From: Pedosphaera sp.
GTDB lineage: Bacteria > Verrucomicrobiota > Verrucomicrobiia > Limisphaerales > SIAT01
Direction of reading: 5' to 3'
Length of the DNA stretch: 6,792 bases
Assembly (NCBI GenBank): GCA_009691645.1
Contig: SIAT01000097.1
Coordinates: forward strand, 1 to 6,792
Under the pieces are notes generated by a model that ran no database searches, was not told the origin of the DNA, and was given only the letters and a program-made list of their open reading frames with translations. Shown here piece after piece: positions 1 through 6,790 of the stretch (position 1 is its first letter; the number at the start of each line of letters is the position of its first letter). The position numbers and the translations under genes are program-made.

Positions 1-5
1 TCAGT

Positions 6-1445
6 ATGGCTACCACCATCAAATTCGGCACCTCCGGTTGGCGCGGACTCATCGCGCGCGACTTCACCTTCGACGCCGTCCGCCTCGCCACACAAGGCAT
101 CGCGGACTATCTCAACTCCGAGTTGCTCGACCCGCGCTCCACCATCCGCGGCCGAAAACCGATCGTCATCCTCGGTCACGACACGCGCTTTCTCGGACGC
201 GAATTCAGCCTCGCCGCCGCCGAAGTGCTCGCCGCCAACGACCTCCTTCCACTGCTCTGCCAGCGCGACGCCCCCACGCCCGTCATCGCCCACACCATCC
301 GCGCCCGCAAGGCCATCGGCGGCATCAACATGACCGCCAGCCACAACCCTGCCGAGTGGCAGGGCATCAAGTTCTCCACGTTCAACGGCGCGCCCGCCAC
401 ACCCGAGGTCACCTCGCAGATCGAATCCGCCATCGCGCAGCGACAGGCCGCTGGGTGGAAATTCGACGGCGCAATCATCGGCACCTTCCCGTGCAAAACG
501 ATCGATCCGCAGCCTGATTATTTTAAGCAGATTCGCAGGCTCATCGACTTCGCCGCCATTCGGAAAGCGAAGCTCAAGCTCGCCGTCGAACTGATGTACG
601 GCACCGGCCGCGGTCATCTCGACACTTTGCTCGAAGAAGATGGCGGCGCGAAGATCACCCGCTTTCACAACGAGCTGAACCCACTCTTCGGCGGGCACCA
701 TCCCGAGCCGAATGCCGAGGGGATGGGCGAGGTTTCGAGGTTCGTCCGCAGCGGCAAAGCCCAACTCGGCCTCGGACTCGATGGCGATGCCGACCGCTTC
801 GGCGTCGTGGACAAAGACGGCACGTGGCTCACGCCGAACCAGATTCTCGCCCTCGCCCTCTACCACTTGAAGAAGAACCGCGGCTGGACCGGCGCGGTCG
901 TCCGCACCGTGCCCACGAGCCATCAGGTGGACGCCGTGGCCGAACTGCTCGGCGTGAAACTCCACGAGACACCCGTCGGCTTCAAATACATCGGTGCGCT
1001 TATGGAATCCGAGCCGATCATCGTCGGCGGCGAGGAATCCGGCGGACTCTCCGTGAAAGGCCACGTGCCGGAGAAGGATGGCATCCTCGCCTGCCTGCTC
1101 ATGGCCGAACTCGTCGCCACCGAGAAGAAATCGCTCGGCCAGATTCTCAAGGAGCTGGAGAAAAAGATCGGCCAGTTCCACACCACACGTATCAACGTGA
1201 AGATTGCGCCCGAGAAAAAGGAGGCTCTCCTCAAGAAGCTCGCCGCCGGCTTGAAATCCGTCGGTGGCATCCGCGTCGAGCAATTCATCACCACCGACGG
1301 CTTCAAGTTCCTCCTGCCGAATCGGGAGTGGGTTGCCTTCCGCGCCAGCGGCACCGAGCCCGTCGTCCGCTGCTATATCGAAGCCAAGTCCGCCCCGCAG
1401 ATGAAACGCCTCGCCGACGCTTGCCAAAAGATTCTGGCGGGCTAA
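6..1445 (+). CDS. Alpha-D-phosphohexomutase (phosphoglucomutase/phosphomannomutase family)
   Basis: This 479-residue cytoplasmic enzyme should move phosphate between C6 and C1 of a hexose phosphate through a phosphoserine intermediate. All four family signatures are visible: catalytic serine loop TASHNP (Ser112), metal-binding DGDADRF (Asp259, Asp261, Asp263), sugar-specificity loop GGEESGG (341-347) and C-terminal phosphate-binding loop RASGTEP (446-452). The start MATTIKFGTSGWRG is typical, because the family begins with FGT-GxRG close to the N terminus. Only five bases precede the ATG in this window, so no ribosome binding site or promoter can be judged. The length fits the bacterial/archaeal phosphomannomutase-like group better than the longer E. 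coli Pgm type. Glucose versus mannose (or glucosamine) preference cannot be read from the motifs, so no symbol is given. GGEES is commonly linked to glucose/mannose phosphates. If glucose is the substrate, it would supply glucose 1-phosphate for glycogen synthesis, in line with glgB nearby. Confidence 0.94.
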   Translation: MATTIKFGTSGWRGLIARDFTFDAVRLATQGIADYLNSELLDPRSTIRGRKPIVILGHDTRFLGREFSLAAAEVLAANDLLPLLCQRDAPTPVIAHTIRARKAIGGINMTASHNPAEWQGIKFSTFNGAPATPEVTSQIESAIAQRQAAGWKFDGAIIGTFPCKTIDPQPDYFKQIRRLIDFAAIRKAKLKLAVELMYGTGRGHLDTLLEEDGGAKITRFHNELNPLFGGHHPEPNAEGMGEVSRFVRSGKAQLGLGLDGDADRFGVVDKDGTWLTPNQILALALYHLKKNRGWTGAVVRTVPTSHQVDAVAELLGVKLHETPVGFKYIGALMESEPIIVGGEESGGLSVKGHVPEKDGILACLLMAELVATEKKSLGQILKELEKKIGQFHTTRINVKIAPEKKEALLKKLAAGLKSVGGIRVEQFITTDGFKFLLPNREWVAFRASGTEPVVRCYIEAKSAPQMKRLADACQKILAG

Positions 1446-1470
1446 TCTGCGCCCATCATCTGCGCACCAA

Positions 1471-1475
1471 AAGGA
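1471..1475 (+). promoter_or_regulatory. Ribosome binding site of the PepSY-like gene
   Basis: AAGGA lies five bases before the ATG at 1481. It decides the start. The same reading frame stays open upstream to 824 inside the mutase gene, but that part is an arginine-rich shadow translation, while the product from 1481 opens with a clean signal peptide. Confidence 0.72.
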
Positions 1476-1480
1476 ACCCT

Positions 1481-1972
1481 ATGAAATCGCATCTCTCCGT
1501 TTTACTCGCCCTGCTCTTCGCGCTGTCGGTGTCGCCGCTGCGCGCTGATGAGAAGGACGGCTTGGTCATCGAAGTTCCCGCCGCCGTGAAAGCCACGTTG
1601 CTCCGCGAGGCCGGTCCGGCTGGCAAGCTCGTCGAGTTGCGCCGCGAAAATGATCAGGGCAAAATGCGTTACGAAGCCATCCTCCGCATCGACGGCCGCG
1701 AATACAAAGCGGAGGTGGACGCCAAGGGCGAGTTGCGCCAACTCGAACTGCGCGACGAGAATGCCGAACGCACGGGGTTGACCATTGAGCAGTTGCCACC
1801 GGTCGTCCGGAGTCTGTTTGGCAAATTGGCTGATGAAAAATCCATCAAGGAACTTCAAAGCCGCAAGCCGGTGTACGAATTCGAAGCGGTCGCCAACGGC
1901 CGCAAATACTGGTTTCTCACCGACCACTACGGCCGTCTGCTGAAGAAGGAACTGCGGCAGGAGAAGGAATAG
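1481..1972 (+). CDS. Secreted protein with two PepSY-like units
   Basis: The product is a 163-residue protein of unknown function predicted to be exported. Residues 1-22 form a signal peptide: Lys2, a leucine/alanine-rich core (LLALLFALSV), then a likely signal peptidase I site after SPLRA, before Asp23. There is no lipobox cysteine, so it is probably periplasmic or secreted. The mature part seems to hold two related units, about 29-90 and 100-158. Each has a short helix-like segment (VPAAVKATLLREA; LPPVVRSLFGKLA), then beta strands with Y-E/Y-EF and a GRxY step (DGREYKAEVD; NGRKYWFLTD), closing on a G-x-L turn. This matches the general look of PepSY-like domains, which are often linked to peptidase inhibition or the cell envelope, but the family call is by pattern only. 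It lies 35 bases after the mutase and is probably co-transcribed. It is highly charged (many Glu, Lys, Arg) and has no cysteines in the mature part. Confidence 0.84.
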   Translation: MKSHLSVLLALLFALSVSPLRADEKDGLVIEVPAAVKATLLREAGPAGKLVELRRENDQGKMRYEAILRIDGREYKAEVDAKGELRQLELRDENAERTGLTIEQLPPVVRSLFGKLADEKSIKELQSRKPVYEFEAVANGRKYWFLTDHYGRLLKKELRQEKE

Positions 1973-1977
1973 TCCAC

Positions 1978-3009
1978 TCAACGCCCGTCGGGAAGTGGGT
2001 TGTAGGCCGGGTCGCGGCCCCTGATTTCGCTCCACAAATCATCGAGCGCCTTCCGCCGACCCCGCGTGCGGTTCACCCATTCCACCGGCACGACCGCCGA
2101 CGCTCCGTGGTAGCGGATGCCCCAGATCGGCTCGAACGTCTCCGCATCGAGCGAATAGCGTGCATCGCCGATCAGCGCCGACTCGGAAGGCGAGCGTGCC
2201 ACCCAGCCATCGGAGAAGTGCGCGAACCGCGCGAAGGCCGGTAGCCTCTCGTCCGCAGCGCGTTCCTCCGATGAAAGCTGCCCCGCCACCAATTTTGGCA
2301 ACGCACCGCCTTCACGCACCGTCGGCACGCAGAGAATCCCCACGCGGATGCGGTCGCTGTAAATCCGGCCGTCGTGTTCGTAGAGCGAACGCCAGACGAA
2401 AAGGTTCGCCCACGTCGGCATCATTTCACATCGCACGACATGGTGCGCTCTCTCGCTCGCCAACCGCGCCTGCGCCGTCAGCGCACGTTGATGCTGGATT
2501 CCTCCGAGCAACAGATAACCGGCGCACACGAGCAGGCTCGTGCTGGCGAACCGCCAGTGTTTTCGTTTCAACGCCAGCGCCACGCCGACAGCCAGAACCA
2601 ACGTGAACGTCGGATCCACGATGGCGATGAGATCCCAGCCAGCGCGATGGTCGCTGAACGGCCAGAAGAGGCGCGTGCCCCACGAGGTCGTCGCGTCGAG
2701 CAGACAATGGCTCAGCCAGCCCAACGTCGCGCAGAGCCAGATGGGTTTCCAATCGGGCCGCTGCTTCGGCCACGCAAACCACAGCGACGCGATTATCAGC
2801 GCGCCGACGGGCGTGAATGCGAACGAATGCGTGAAGTGCCGGTGGAACTCCGCGTACACAAGGGGGTCGCGCTCGCTGCGGATGAAGATGTCCGCGTCAG
2901 GCGCAAACGCGGCGAGAGCGCCGATGGCTGCTGCGCGAGGTCCGAGACGTTTGCCGCACACGGCAAGTCCCACAGCGGCACCGAGGAAAACGTGTGTCAG
3001 CGGATCCAT
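1978..3009 (-). CDS. YdjM/DUF457-family membrane-bound metal-dependent hydrolase-like protein
   Basis: This 343-residue inner-membrane protein resembles the YdjM family (COG1988/DUF457), annotated as putative membrane-bound metal-dependent hydrolases without a proven substrate. The family pattern of metal-ligand candidates is visible: DPLTH at 2-6 (His6), APDAD at 36-40 (Asp38, Asp40), HRHFTHS at 56-62 (His56, His58, His61) and SHCLLDATTSWGTRLFWPF from 100 (His101, Asp105). Hydrophobic stretches at about 8-19, 26-37, 66-80, 90-104, 127-147 and 157-170 suggest several membrane passes. From about 175 on, the protein is a soluble, mixed-charge domain containing MPTWANLFVWRSLYEHDGR, which recalls the longer members of the family. 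It begins 12 bases after glgB, in the same frame as glgB, and has its own ribosome binding site, so translation in a shared mRNA is likely. E. coli ydjM is LexA-regulated, but no LexA-like box was seen here. The biochemical role is unknown. Confidence 0.85.
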   Translation of the reverse strand: MDPLTHVFLGAAVGLAVCGKRLGPRAAAIGALAAFAPDADIFIRSERDPLVYAEFHRHFTHSFAFTPVGALIIASLWFAWPKQRPDWKPIWLCATLGWLSHCLLDATTSWGTRLFWPFSDHRAGWDLIAIVDPTFTLVLAVGVALALKRKHWRFASTSLLVCAGYLLLGGIQHQRALTAQARLASERAHHVVRCEMMPTWANLFVWRSLYEHDGRIYSDRIRVGILCVPTVREGGALPKLVAGQLSSEERAADERLPAFARFAHFSDGWVARSPSESALIGDARYSLDAETFEPIWGIRYHGASAVVPVEWVNRTRGRRKALDDLWSEIRGRDPAYNPLPDGR

Positions 3010-3013
3010 CGAG

Positions 3014-3019
3014 CCTTCC
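3014..3019 (-). promoter_or_regulatory. Ribosome binding site of the YdjM-like gene
   Basis: Read on the minus strand, GGAAGG sits four bases before the ATG at 3009, inside the 12-base gap after the glgB stop. It supports the start MDPLTH and independent initiation on a shared transcript. Confidence 0.65.
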
Positions 3020-3021
3020 GC

Positions 3022-5214
3022 TCAAGACCGATGCTTGAAGAGAGTGACGCTGAGCGGCGGCAGGTTGAACTCGGCCGACCACGGCAGGCTGTGCATCGGC
3101 TTCTCTTCCGCGTGAACTCCCCCGTGGTTGCCCTGATTACCGCCGCCGTAGATTTCCGCGTCGCTGTTCAGCGTTTCCTCCCAGTAACCGGCGAGCGGCA
3201 GGCCGATGCGATAGTTCGGCCGCGGCACCGGCGTAAGATTTAGCAGCACGAGAATCTGACTGGACTCGGCGCGGTTGTGGCGAATGAAAGAGAAGACGCT
3301 GTGCGCGTGATCGGCGCAGTCCACCCAACGGAAACCCGGCGAGCCGCCGTCGCTTTCCCAAAGCGCCGGCTCAGCGCGATAAAGTTTGTTGAGATCCTCG
3401 ACAAACCGTTGCAGGCCGCGATGGAATGGACCTTCACCGAGCAGCCGCCAGTCGAGTTCGCCGTTCTCGTTCCACTCGGTGCGCTGGCCGAACTCGCCGC
3501 CCATGAAGAGCAGTTTCTTGCCGGGGAAAGTCCACTGGTAACCGAAGAGGGCGCGCAGGTTCGCGAAAGCCTGCCAGTCGTCACCGGGCATCCGGGCCAG
3601 CAGCGAGCGTTTGCCGTGCACCACCTCGTCGTGCGAAAGCGGCAGCGTGTAATTCTCGTGCGCGTTGTAGAGCATCGCGAAGGTCAGATCGTTTTGGTGA
3701 TGCGGACGGTGCACCGGCTCGCGCTTGAAATAACCGAGCGTGTCGTGCATCCAGCCCATGTCCCATTTGAACGAGAAACCGAGGCCACCGGATTCCGGCG
3801 GGCGCGTCACCTGCGGCCACGAGGTCGATTCCTCGGCGATGGTCACCACGCCCGGATGCGCGGTGTGCACGGCATGGTTGAAGTGCCGCAGGAACTCGAT
3901 CGCCTCGATGTTCTCGCGCCCGCCGTACTGGTTCGGCAACCACTCGCCCGCCTTGCGCGAGTAATCGAGGTAGAGCATCGAGGCCACCGCATCCACGCGC
4001 AGGCCATCCACGTGAAACCGCTCGCACCAGAAGAGCGCGTTCGCGACGAGGAAATTCCGTACCTCATGCCGGCCGTAGTTGAAGATGAGCGTGCCCCAGT
4101 CCTGGTGCGCGCCCTTGCGCGGATCCTCGTGCTCGTACAACGCCGTGCCGTCGAATCGTGCCAGCGCCCAGTCGTCGCGCGGGAAATGCGCCGGCACCCA
4201 ATCCACAATCACGCCGATGCCCCCTTCGTGTAGGGCGTTCACGAGAAATTGGAAATCCTCCGGCGTGCCGTAGCGGCTCGTCGGCGCGTAGAAACCGGTG
4301 ACTTGATAACCCCACGAAGGATAATACGCGTGCTCCGCCGCTGGGAGGAGCTCGACGTGCGTGAAGTTCATCTTGCGCACGTAATCCACGAGCGGCCCGG
4401 CCAGTTCGCGGTAGCTGAGCGATTCCGCGACACCCTTCTTCCGCCACGAGCCGAGGTGCACTTCGTACACGCTCATCGGCGAACGAAACGGGTCGGCCTC
4501 GCGACGGCGCTTGAGCCACGCCTCGTCGTTCCACGCGAACTGCTGCGTGTCCCAAACGATGGCGGCGTTCTTCGGCGCCTTCTCGAAGAAGAAACCGAAC
4601 GGGTCGGTCTTGAGCATCAGCCGATCCTCGGCCGTGACCACTCCGAACTTGTAATGCGCGCCGACGCCAACGCCCGGCACAAAAATTTCCCACACACCGG
4701 AAGCTCCGAGCAACCGCAGCGGATGCCGGCGGCCGTTCCATTGATTGAAATCGCCGACGACACTCACGCGCTTCGCGTTCGGCGCCCAGACCGCAAAGCT
4801 CACGCCCGCCACGCCGTCCACCACGCGCAACTGCGCGCCGAGCTTGTCGAAGATGCGCCGTTCATCGCCGCGGCCGAACAGATAAAGGTCCACCTCGCTC
4901 ACTGTCGGCAGGAACGAGTACGGATCCCGAGTCTGCCAGCGCGCGCCGTCGGGATTCGTCACCACGAGATCATACGCGTACACGCGGTTCGCCTTCCGGC
5001 TGACGCCCTCGAACAAATCCGAGTCGCCGAGTCGCTCCAGCGTGATCGCGGGCATCCGCTTCTCGTGCGTCGGCACAGCCTCCACCGCACTCGCACCCGG
5101 GATCAGTGCGCGCACCACCACGCCCGTGCCCGCGGGGTGCATCCCCAACAAGCTGTGCGGCGCGGCGTGCTTGAGGTGGACGAGTGACTCGTATTCGGCG
5201 GGGCTGAGAATCAT
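3022..5214 (-). CDS. glgB: 1,4-alpha-glucan (glycogen) branching enzyme
   Basis: GlgB cuts an alpha-1,4-glucan chain and reattaches the piece through an alpha-1,6 bond, branching glycogen in the cytoplasm (GH13 family). At 730 residues it is almost the length of E. coli GlgB (728). Domains in order: N-terminal beta module (about 5-105), CBM48 module (about 125-215, with AVWAPNAKRVSVVGDFNQWN), catalytic barrel (about 245-615) and C-terminal beta domain (about 625-728). Region I is DWVPAHFP (338-345). The nucleophile is Asp408 in GLRVDAV, the acid/base is Glu461 in AEES and the third carboxylate is Asp529 in LSHDEV. All three sit at a constant +3 offset from E. coli D405, E458 and D526. The loop before the active site reads EHAYYPSWGYQ rather than the EHPFDGSWGYQ form of E. 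coli. The frame is open up to 5472, but that extension overlaps coaE and looks random, while MILSPAEYESLVHLKHAAPHS is the natural N terminus. The ribosome binding site is weak (GAAAG). No other glg gene is adjacent. Confidence 0.96.
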   Translation of the reverse strand: MILSPAEYESLVHLKHAAPHSLLGMHPAGTGVVVRALIPGASAVEAVPTHEKRMPAITLERLGDSDLFEGVSRKANRVYAYDLVVTNPDGARWQTRDPYSFLPTVSEVDLYLFGRGDERRIFDKLGAQLRVVDGVAGVSFAVWAPNAKRVSVVGDFNQWNGRRHPLRLLGASGVWEIFVPGVGVGAHYKFGVVTAEDRLMLKTDPFGFFFEKAPKNAAIVWDTQQFAWNDEAWLKRRREADPFRSPMSVYEVHLGSWRKKGVAESLSYRELAGPLVDYVRKMNFTHVELLPAAEHAYYPSWGYQVTGFYAPTSRYGTPEDFQFLVNALHEGGIGVIVDWVPAHFPRDDWALARFDGTALYEHEDPRKGAHQDWGTLIFNYGRHEVRNFLVANALFWCERFHVDGLRVDAVASMLYLDYSRKAGEWLPNQYGGRENIEAIEFLRHFNHAVHTAHPGVVTIAEESTSWPQVTRPPESGGLGFSFKWDMGWMHDTLGYFKREPVHRPHHQNDLTFAMLYNAHENYTLPLSHDEVVHGKRSLLARMPGDDWQAFANLRALFGYQWTFPGKKLLFMGGEFGQRTEWNENGELDWRLLGEGPFHRGLQRFVEDLNKLYRAEPALWESDGGSPGFRWVDCADHAHSVFSFIRHNRAESSQILVLLNLTPVPRPNYRIGLPLAGYWEETLNSDAEIYGGGNQGNHGGVHAEEKPMHSLPWSAEFNLPPLSVTLFKHRS

Positions 5215-5228
5215 CGGTAAACTTTCAT
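5211..5228 (-). other. Five-codon mini-ORF overlapping the glgB start
   Basis: On the minus strand, ATG AAA GTT TAC CGA TGA lies immediately before glgB, and its TGA overlaps the glgB ATG in an ATGA arrangement. It is seen directly in the sequence. A role in translational coupling is only a possibility, because an 18-base ORF easily arises by chance and the ATG also forms part of the weak GAAAG binding site region of glgB. Confidence 0.2.
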
Positions 5229-5269
5229 TTGCAACGGAACCGCAACCGGCGCGATGAGCGCGAACATGT

Positions 5270-5851
5270 TCACGGAATGATGCGTTTGAGTTGTTTCGCC
5301 AACACATCCAAACCGCCTTCGGCCCACACGACGTAATCTGCCGCGGCCATCTTCTTTTCGACCAGCCATTGCGCAGCGATCCGCTGGGAAATCTGCTCAT
5401 CGTTCCAACCGCGCGCGCGCAACCGCTCCCGCTGACTCGCGGTGGAACAGGCCACGCAGATCGTGCGGTCAAAATGCGCCTGCGCGCCGATCTCGAAAAG
5501 CAACGGGATCACCGCCACGCCCGTCGGCCGACCTTCCGCGCGCCACGCAACGACCTGCGGCTGCCAGATGGCGCGGATGCGCGGATGCAAAATCCCCTCG
5601 AGCTGTTTGCGCGCCTCGGCGTCGGCAAAGACGCGGCGCGCCATCGCCGCGCGATCGAGTTGCCCGTCCGCACCAATGATTTCTGCGCCGAAAGCGGCGC
5701 GCAGTTCCGCCAACGCCGGTTGTCCCGGCTCGACCACTTGCCGTGAAATCACGTCCGAGTCCACAACCGCAATGCCGCGCGCACGCAGACAATCGGCAGC
5801 GGCGCTCTTGCCCATCCCCACGCCGCCCGTCAGCCCGTAGATGGTTGTCAT
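5270..5851 (-). CDS. coaE: Dephospho-CoA kinase
   Basis: CoaE phosphorylates the 3'-hydroxyl of the ribose of dephospho-CoA with ATP, the last step of coenzyme A synthesis in the cytoplasm. The 193 residues match the family length (about 200). Visible motifs: P-loop TGGVGMGKS (Lys15, Ser16), the substrate-side VVDSDVISRQVVEPGQPAL (Asp31, Asp33, Arg37), LHPRIRAIW (88-96), PLLFE (116-120) and the lid with ASQRERLRARGW (138-149). The P-loop has Met where Ser is common (GVGMGKS), a tolerated change. Near the C terminus the usual D-x-V-I-x-N-x-G stretch reads DYVVWAEGG, lacking the customary Asn. The gene starts 12 bases after the metF stop and in the same frame, so the two are surely co-transcribed. 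No good ribosome binding site is visible before its ATG, which suggests translational coupling to metF. It ends 55 bases before glgB. Confidence 0.95.
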   Translation of the reverse strand: MTTIYGLTGGVGMGKSAAADCLRARGIAVVDSDVISRQVVEPGQPALAELRAAFGAEIIGADGQLDRAAMARRVFADAEARKQLEGILHPRIRAIWQPQVVAWRAEGRPTGVAVIPLLFEIGAQAHFDRTICVACSTASQRERLRARGWNDEQISQRIAAQWLVEKKMAAADYVVWAEGGLDVLAKQLKRIIP

Positions 5852-5863
5852 GGCGACAGCGGC

Positions 5864-6790
5864 TCAGGTCAGGCCGAGATTCTGCAGGATGCGCACGGTC
5901 GAGTGCGCCTTGTTGAGCGTGTAGAAATGCAGCCGCTTCTCGCCGGCCTGCAGCAGTTCCCGGCACTGCTCCGTGGCGTATTCGATGCCGAACTCCGTGG
6001 CCGCCGCGTCGTCCCCGCCCAGCGCTTCGAGGCGCGCGAGCAATCGTGCCGGTAGTTTCGCGCCGCAAAGCGCGGTGAATTTTTTGATCTGTGCCGCGCT
6101 CTGGATCGCGATGATGCCCGCGTGGATCGGGGCGGTCACACCCAAACCGCGCAGGTGATCGCGGAATTCGAAGTAGTCGGCGTTGTCGAAGAAAAGCTGG
6201 GTGATCACGAAATCCGCGCCGCAATCCACCTTCGCCTTGAGCCGACGCCAATCCACGAGCTTCCCTTCCTTGCAGGCGATGTGCCCCTCGGGAAAGCCCG
6301 CCGTGCCAATGCTGAAACCGCCCAACTCGCGCAGGAAACGCACCAGCTCCCACGAATACTCGAAGCCGCCTTCCGTCTTCTGGAACTCGCCACCGCCCGG
6401 CGGATCGCCGCGCAGGGCGAGGAGATTCTTGATGCCGAGAGACCGCGCCTGTTCCACCACCGAGCGCAGTTCCGCCTGCGTCGAATTCACACAGGTGAGA
6501 TGCGCCATCGTCGTGAGACCAAATTCGCGCTGGATACGGTCCACGATGGTCAGCGTCTTGTCCCGCGTGCTTCCGCCCGCGCCGTAGGTCACCGAGCAGA
6601 AATCGGGCCGCAGCGCGTTCAGCGCCGGCAGGGTCTTCTCGAAAAAGTTACGCTCGCCCTCGTCAGTCTTGAACGGGAAGAACTCGAAGGAGACGATTGG
6701 CCGGCCCGATGCCATTTTCTCGGCGTTGATATCGCGGATAAACCTCACCACGCGGCGAGGATGAACGAAAGCGACAGCCGACTCAAGCAT
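5864..6790 (-). CDS. metF: Methylenetetrahydrofolate reductase [NAD(P)H]
   Basis: MetF is an FAD enzyme that reduces 5,10-methylenetetrahydrofolate to 5-methyltetrahydrofolate, the methyl donor for methionine synthesis. Numbering from the ATG at 6790 (308 residues), a single TIM barrel is seen: SFEFFPFK with catalytic Glu36 (E. coli Glu28), SVTYGAGGSTRDKT (66-79), LLALRGDPP with Asp129 (E. coli Asp120), the ITQLFFDNADYF segment (196-207), PIHAGIIAI (221-229) and the C-terminal FYTLNKAHST (289-298). Two customary prolines are replaced: FFPPK is FFPFK, and the PGIMPI-type loop reads AGIIAI. The start is uncertain. Homologues begin only about 10-20 residues before SFEFFP, so GTG at 6748 or 6751 (giving VRFIRDINAEK) or ATG at 6715 (MASGRPIVSFEFF) are alternatives, none with a strong ribosome binding site. 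The reading frame also reaches the window edge, so sequence beyond it may matter. It heads the minus-strand run with coaE 12 bases downstream. Confidence 0.94.
   Translation of the reverse strand: MLESAVAFVHPRRVVRFIRDINAEKMASGRPIVSFEFFPFKTDEGERNFFEKTLPALNALRPDFCSVTYGAGGSTRDKTLTIVDRIQREFGLTTMAHLTCVNSTQAELRSVVEQARSLGIKNLLALRGDPPGGGEFQKTEGGFEYSWELVRFLRELGGFSIGTAGFPEGHIACKEGKLVDWRRLKAKVDCGADFVITQLFFDNADYFEFRDHLRGLGVTAPIHAGIIAIQSAAQIKKFTALCGAKLPARLLARLEALGGDDAAATEFGIEYATEQCRELLQAGEKRLHFYTLNKAHSTVRILQNLGLT

Noticed and set aside
1445..1465. Direct repeat ATCTGCGC (1445-1452 and 1458-1465) between the mutase and the PepSY-like gene
   Set aside because: Two 8-base copies in a short GC-rich gap are weak evidence. 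There is no symmetry or promoter-like element to suggest a binding site.
824..1480. Upstream extension of the PepSY-like frame inside the mutase gene
   Set aside because: Its Arg/His/Pro-rich translation is a shadow of the mutase reading frame. The ATG at 1481 has a ribosome binding site and a signal peptide.
1973..2020. Possible terminator stems (CCC-GTC-GGG; GGCC-N7-GGCC) at the convergent junction
   Set aside because: The stems are only 3-4 base pairs with no following T run on either strand.
2374..5187. Long plus-strand open frames antisense to glgB and the YdjM-like gene (up to 318 codons)
   Set aside because: High GC at codon third positions keeps antisense frames open. The translations are low-complexity Arg/Val/Glu-rich and show no known motif, whereas the minus-strand genes carry complete family signatures.
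5215..5269. Possible terminator or promoter in the coaE-glgB gap
   Set aside because: Only a 4-base CGCG stem is present, with no T tract and no convincing -35/-10 pair. An internal promoter for glgB cannot be excluded, but is not supported.
5215..5472. 86-codon N-terminal extension of glgB overlapping coaE
   Set aside because: The extension is an out-of-frame reading of coaE, rich in Arg, Ser and Trp. GlgB homology begins at MILSPAEYE, and the 730-residue length from 5214 fits the family.
5469..6353. 294-codon minus-strand frame over the metF-coaE junction
   Set aside because: It is an Arg/Gly-rich frame-shifted shadow of metF and coaE without family motifs.
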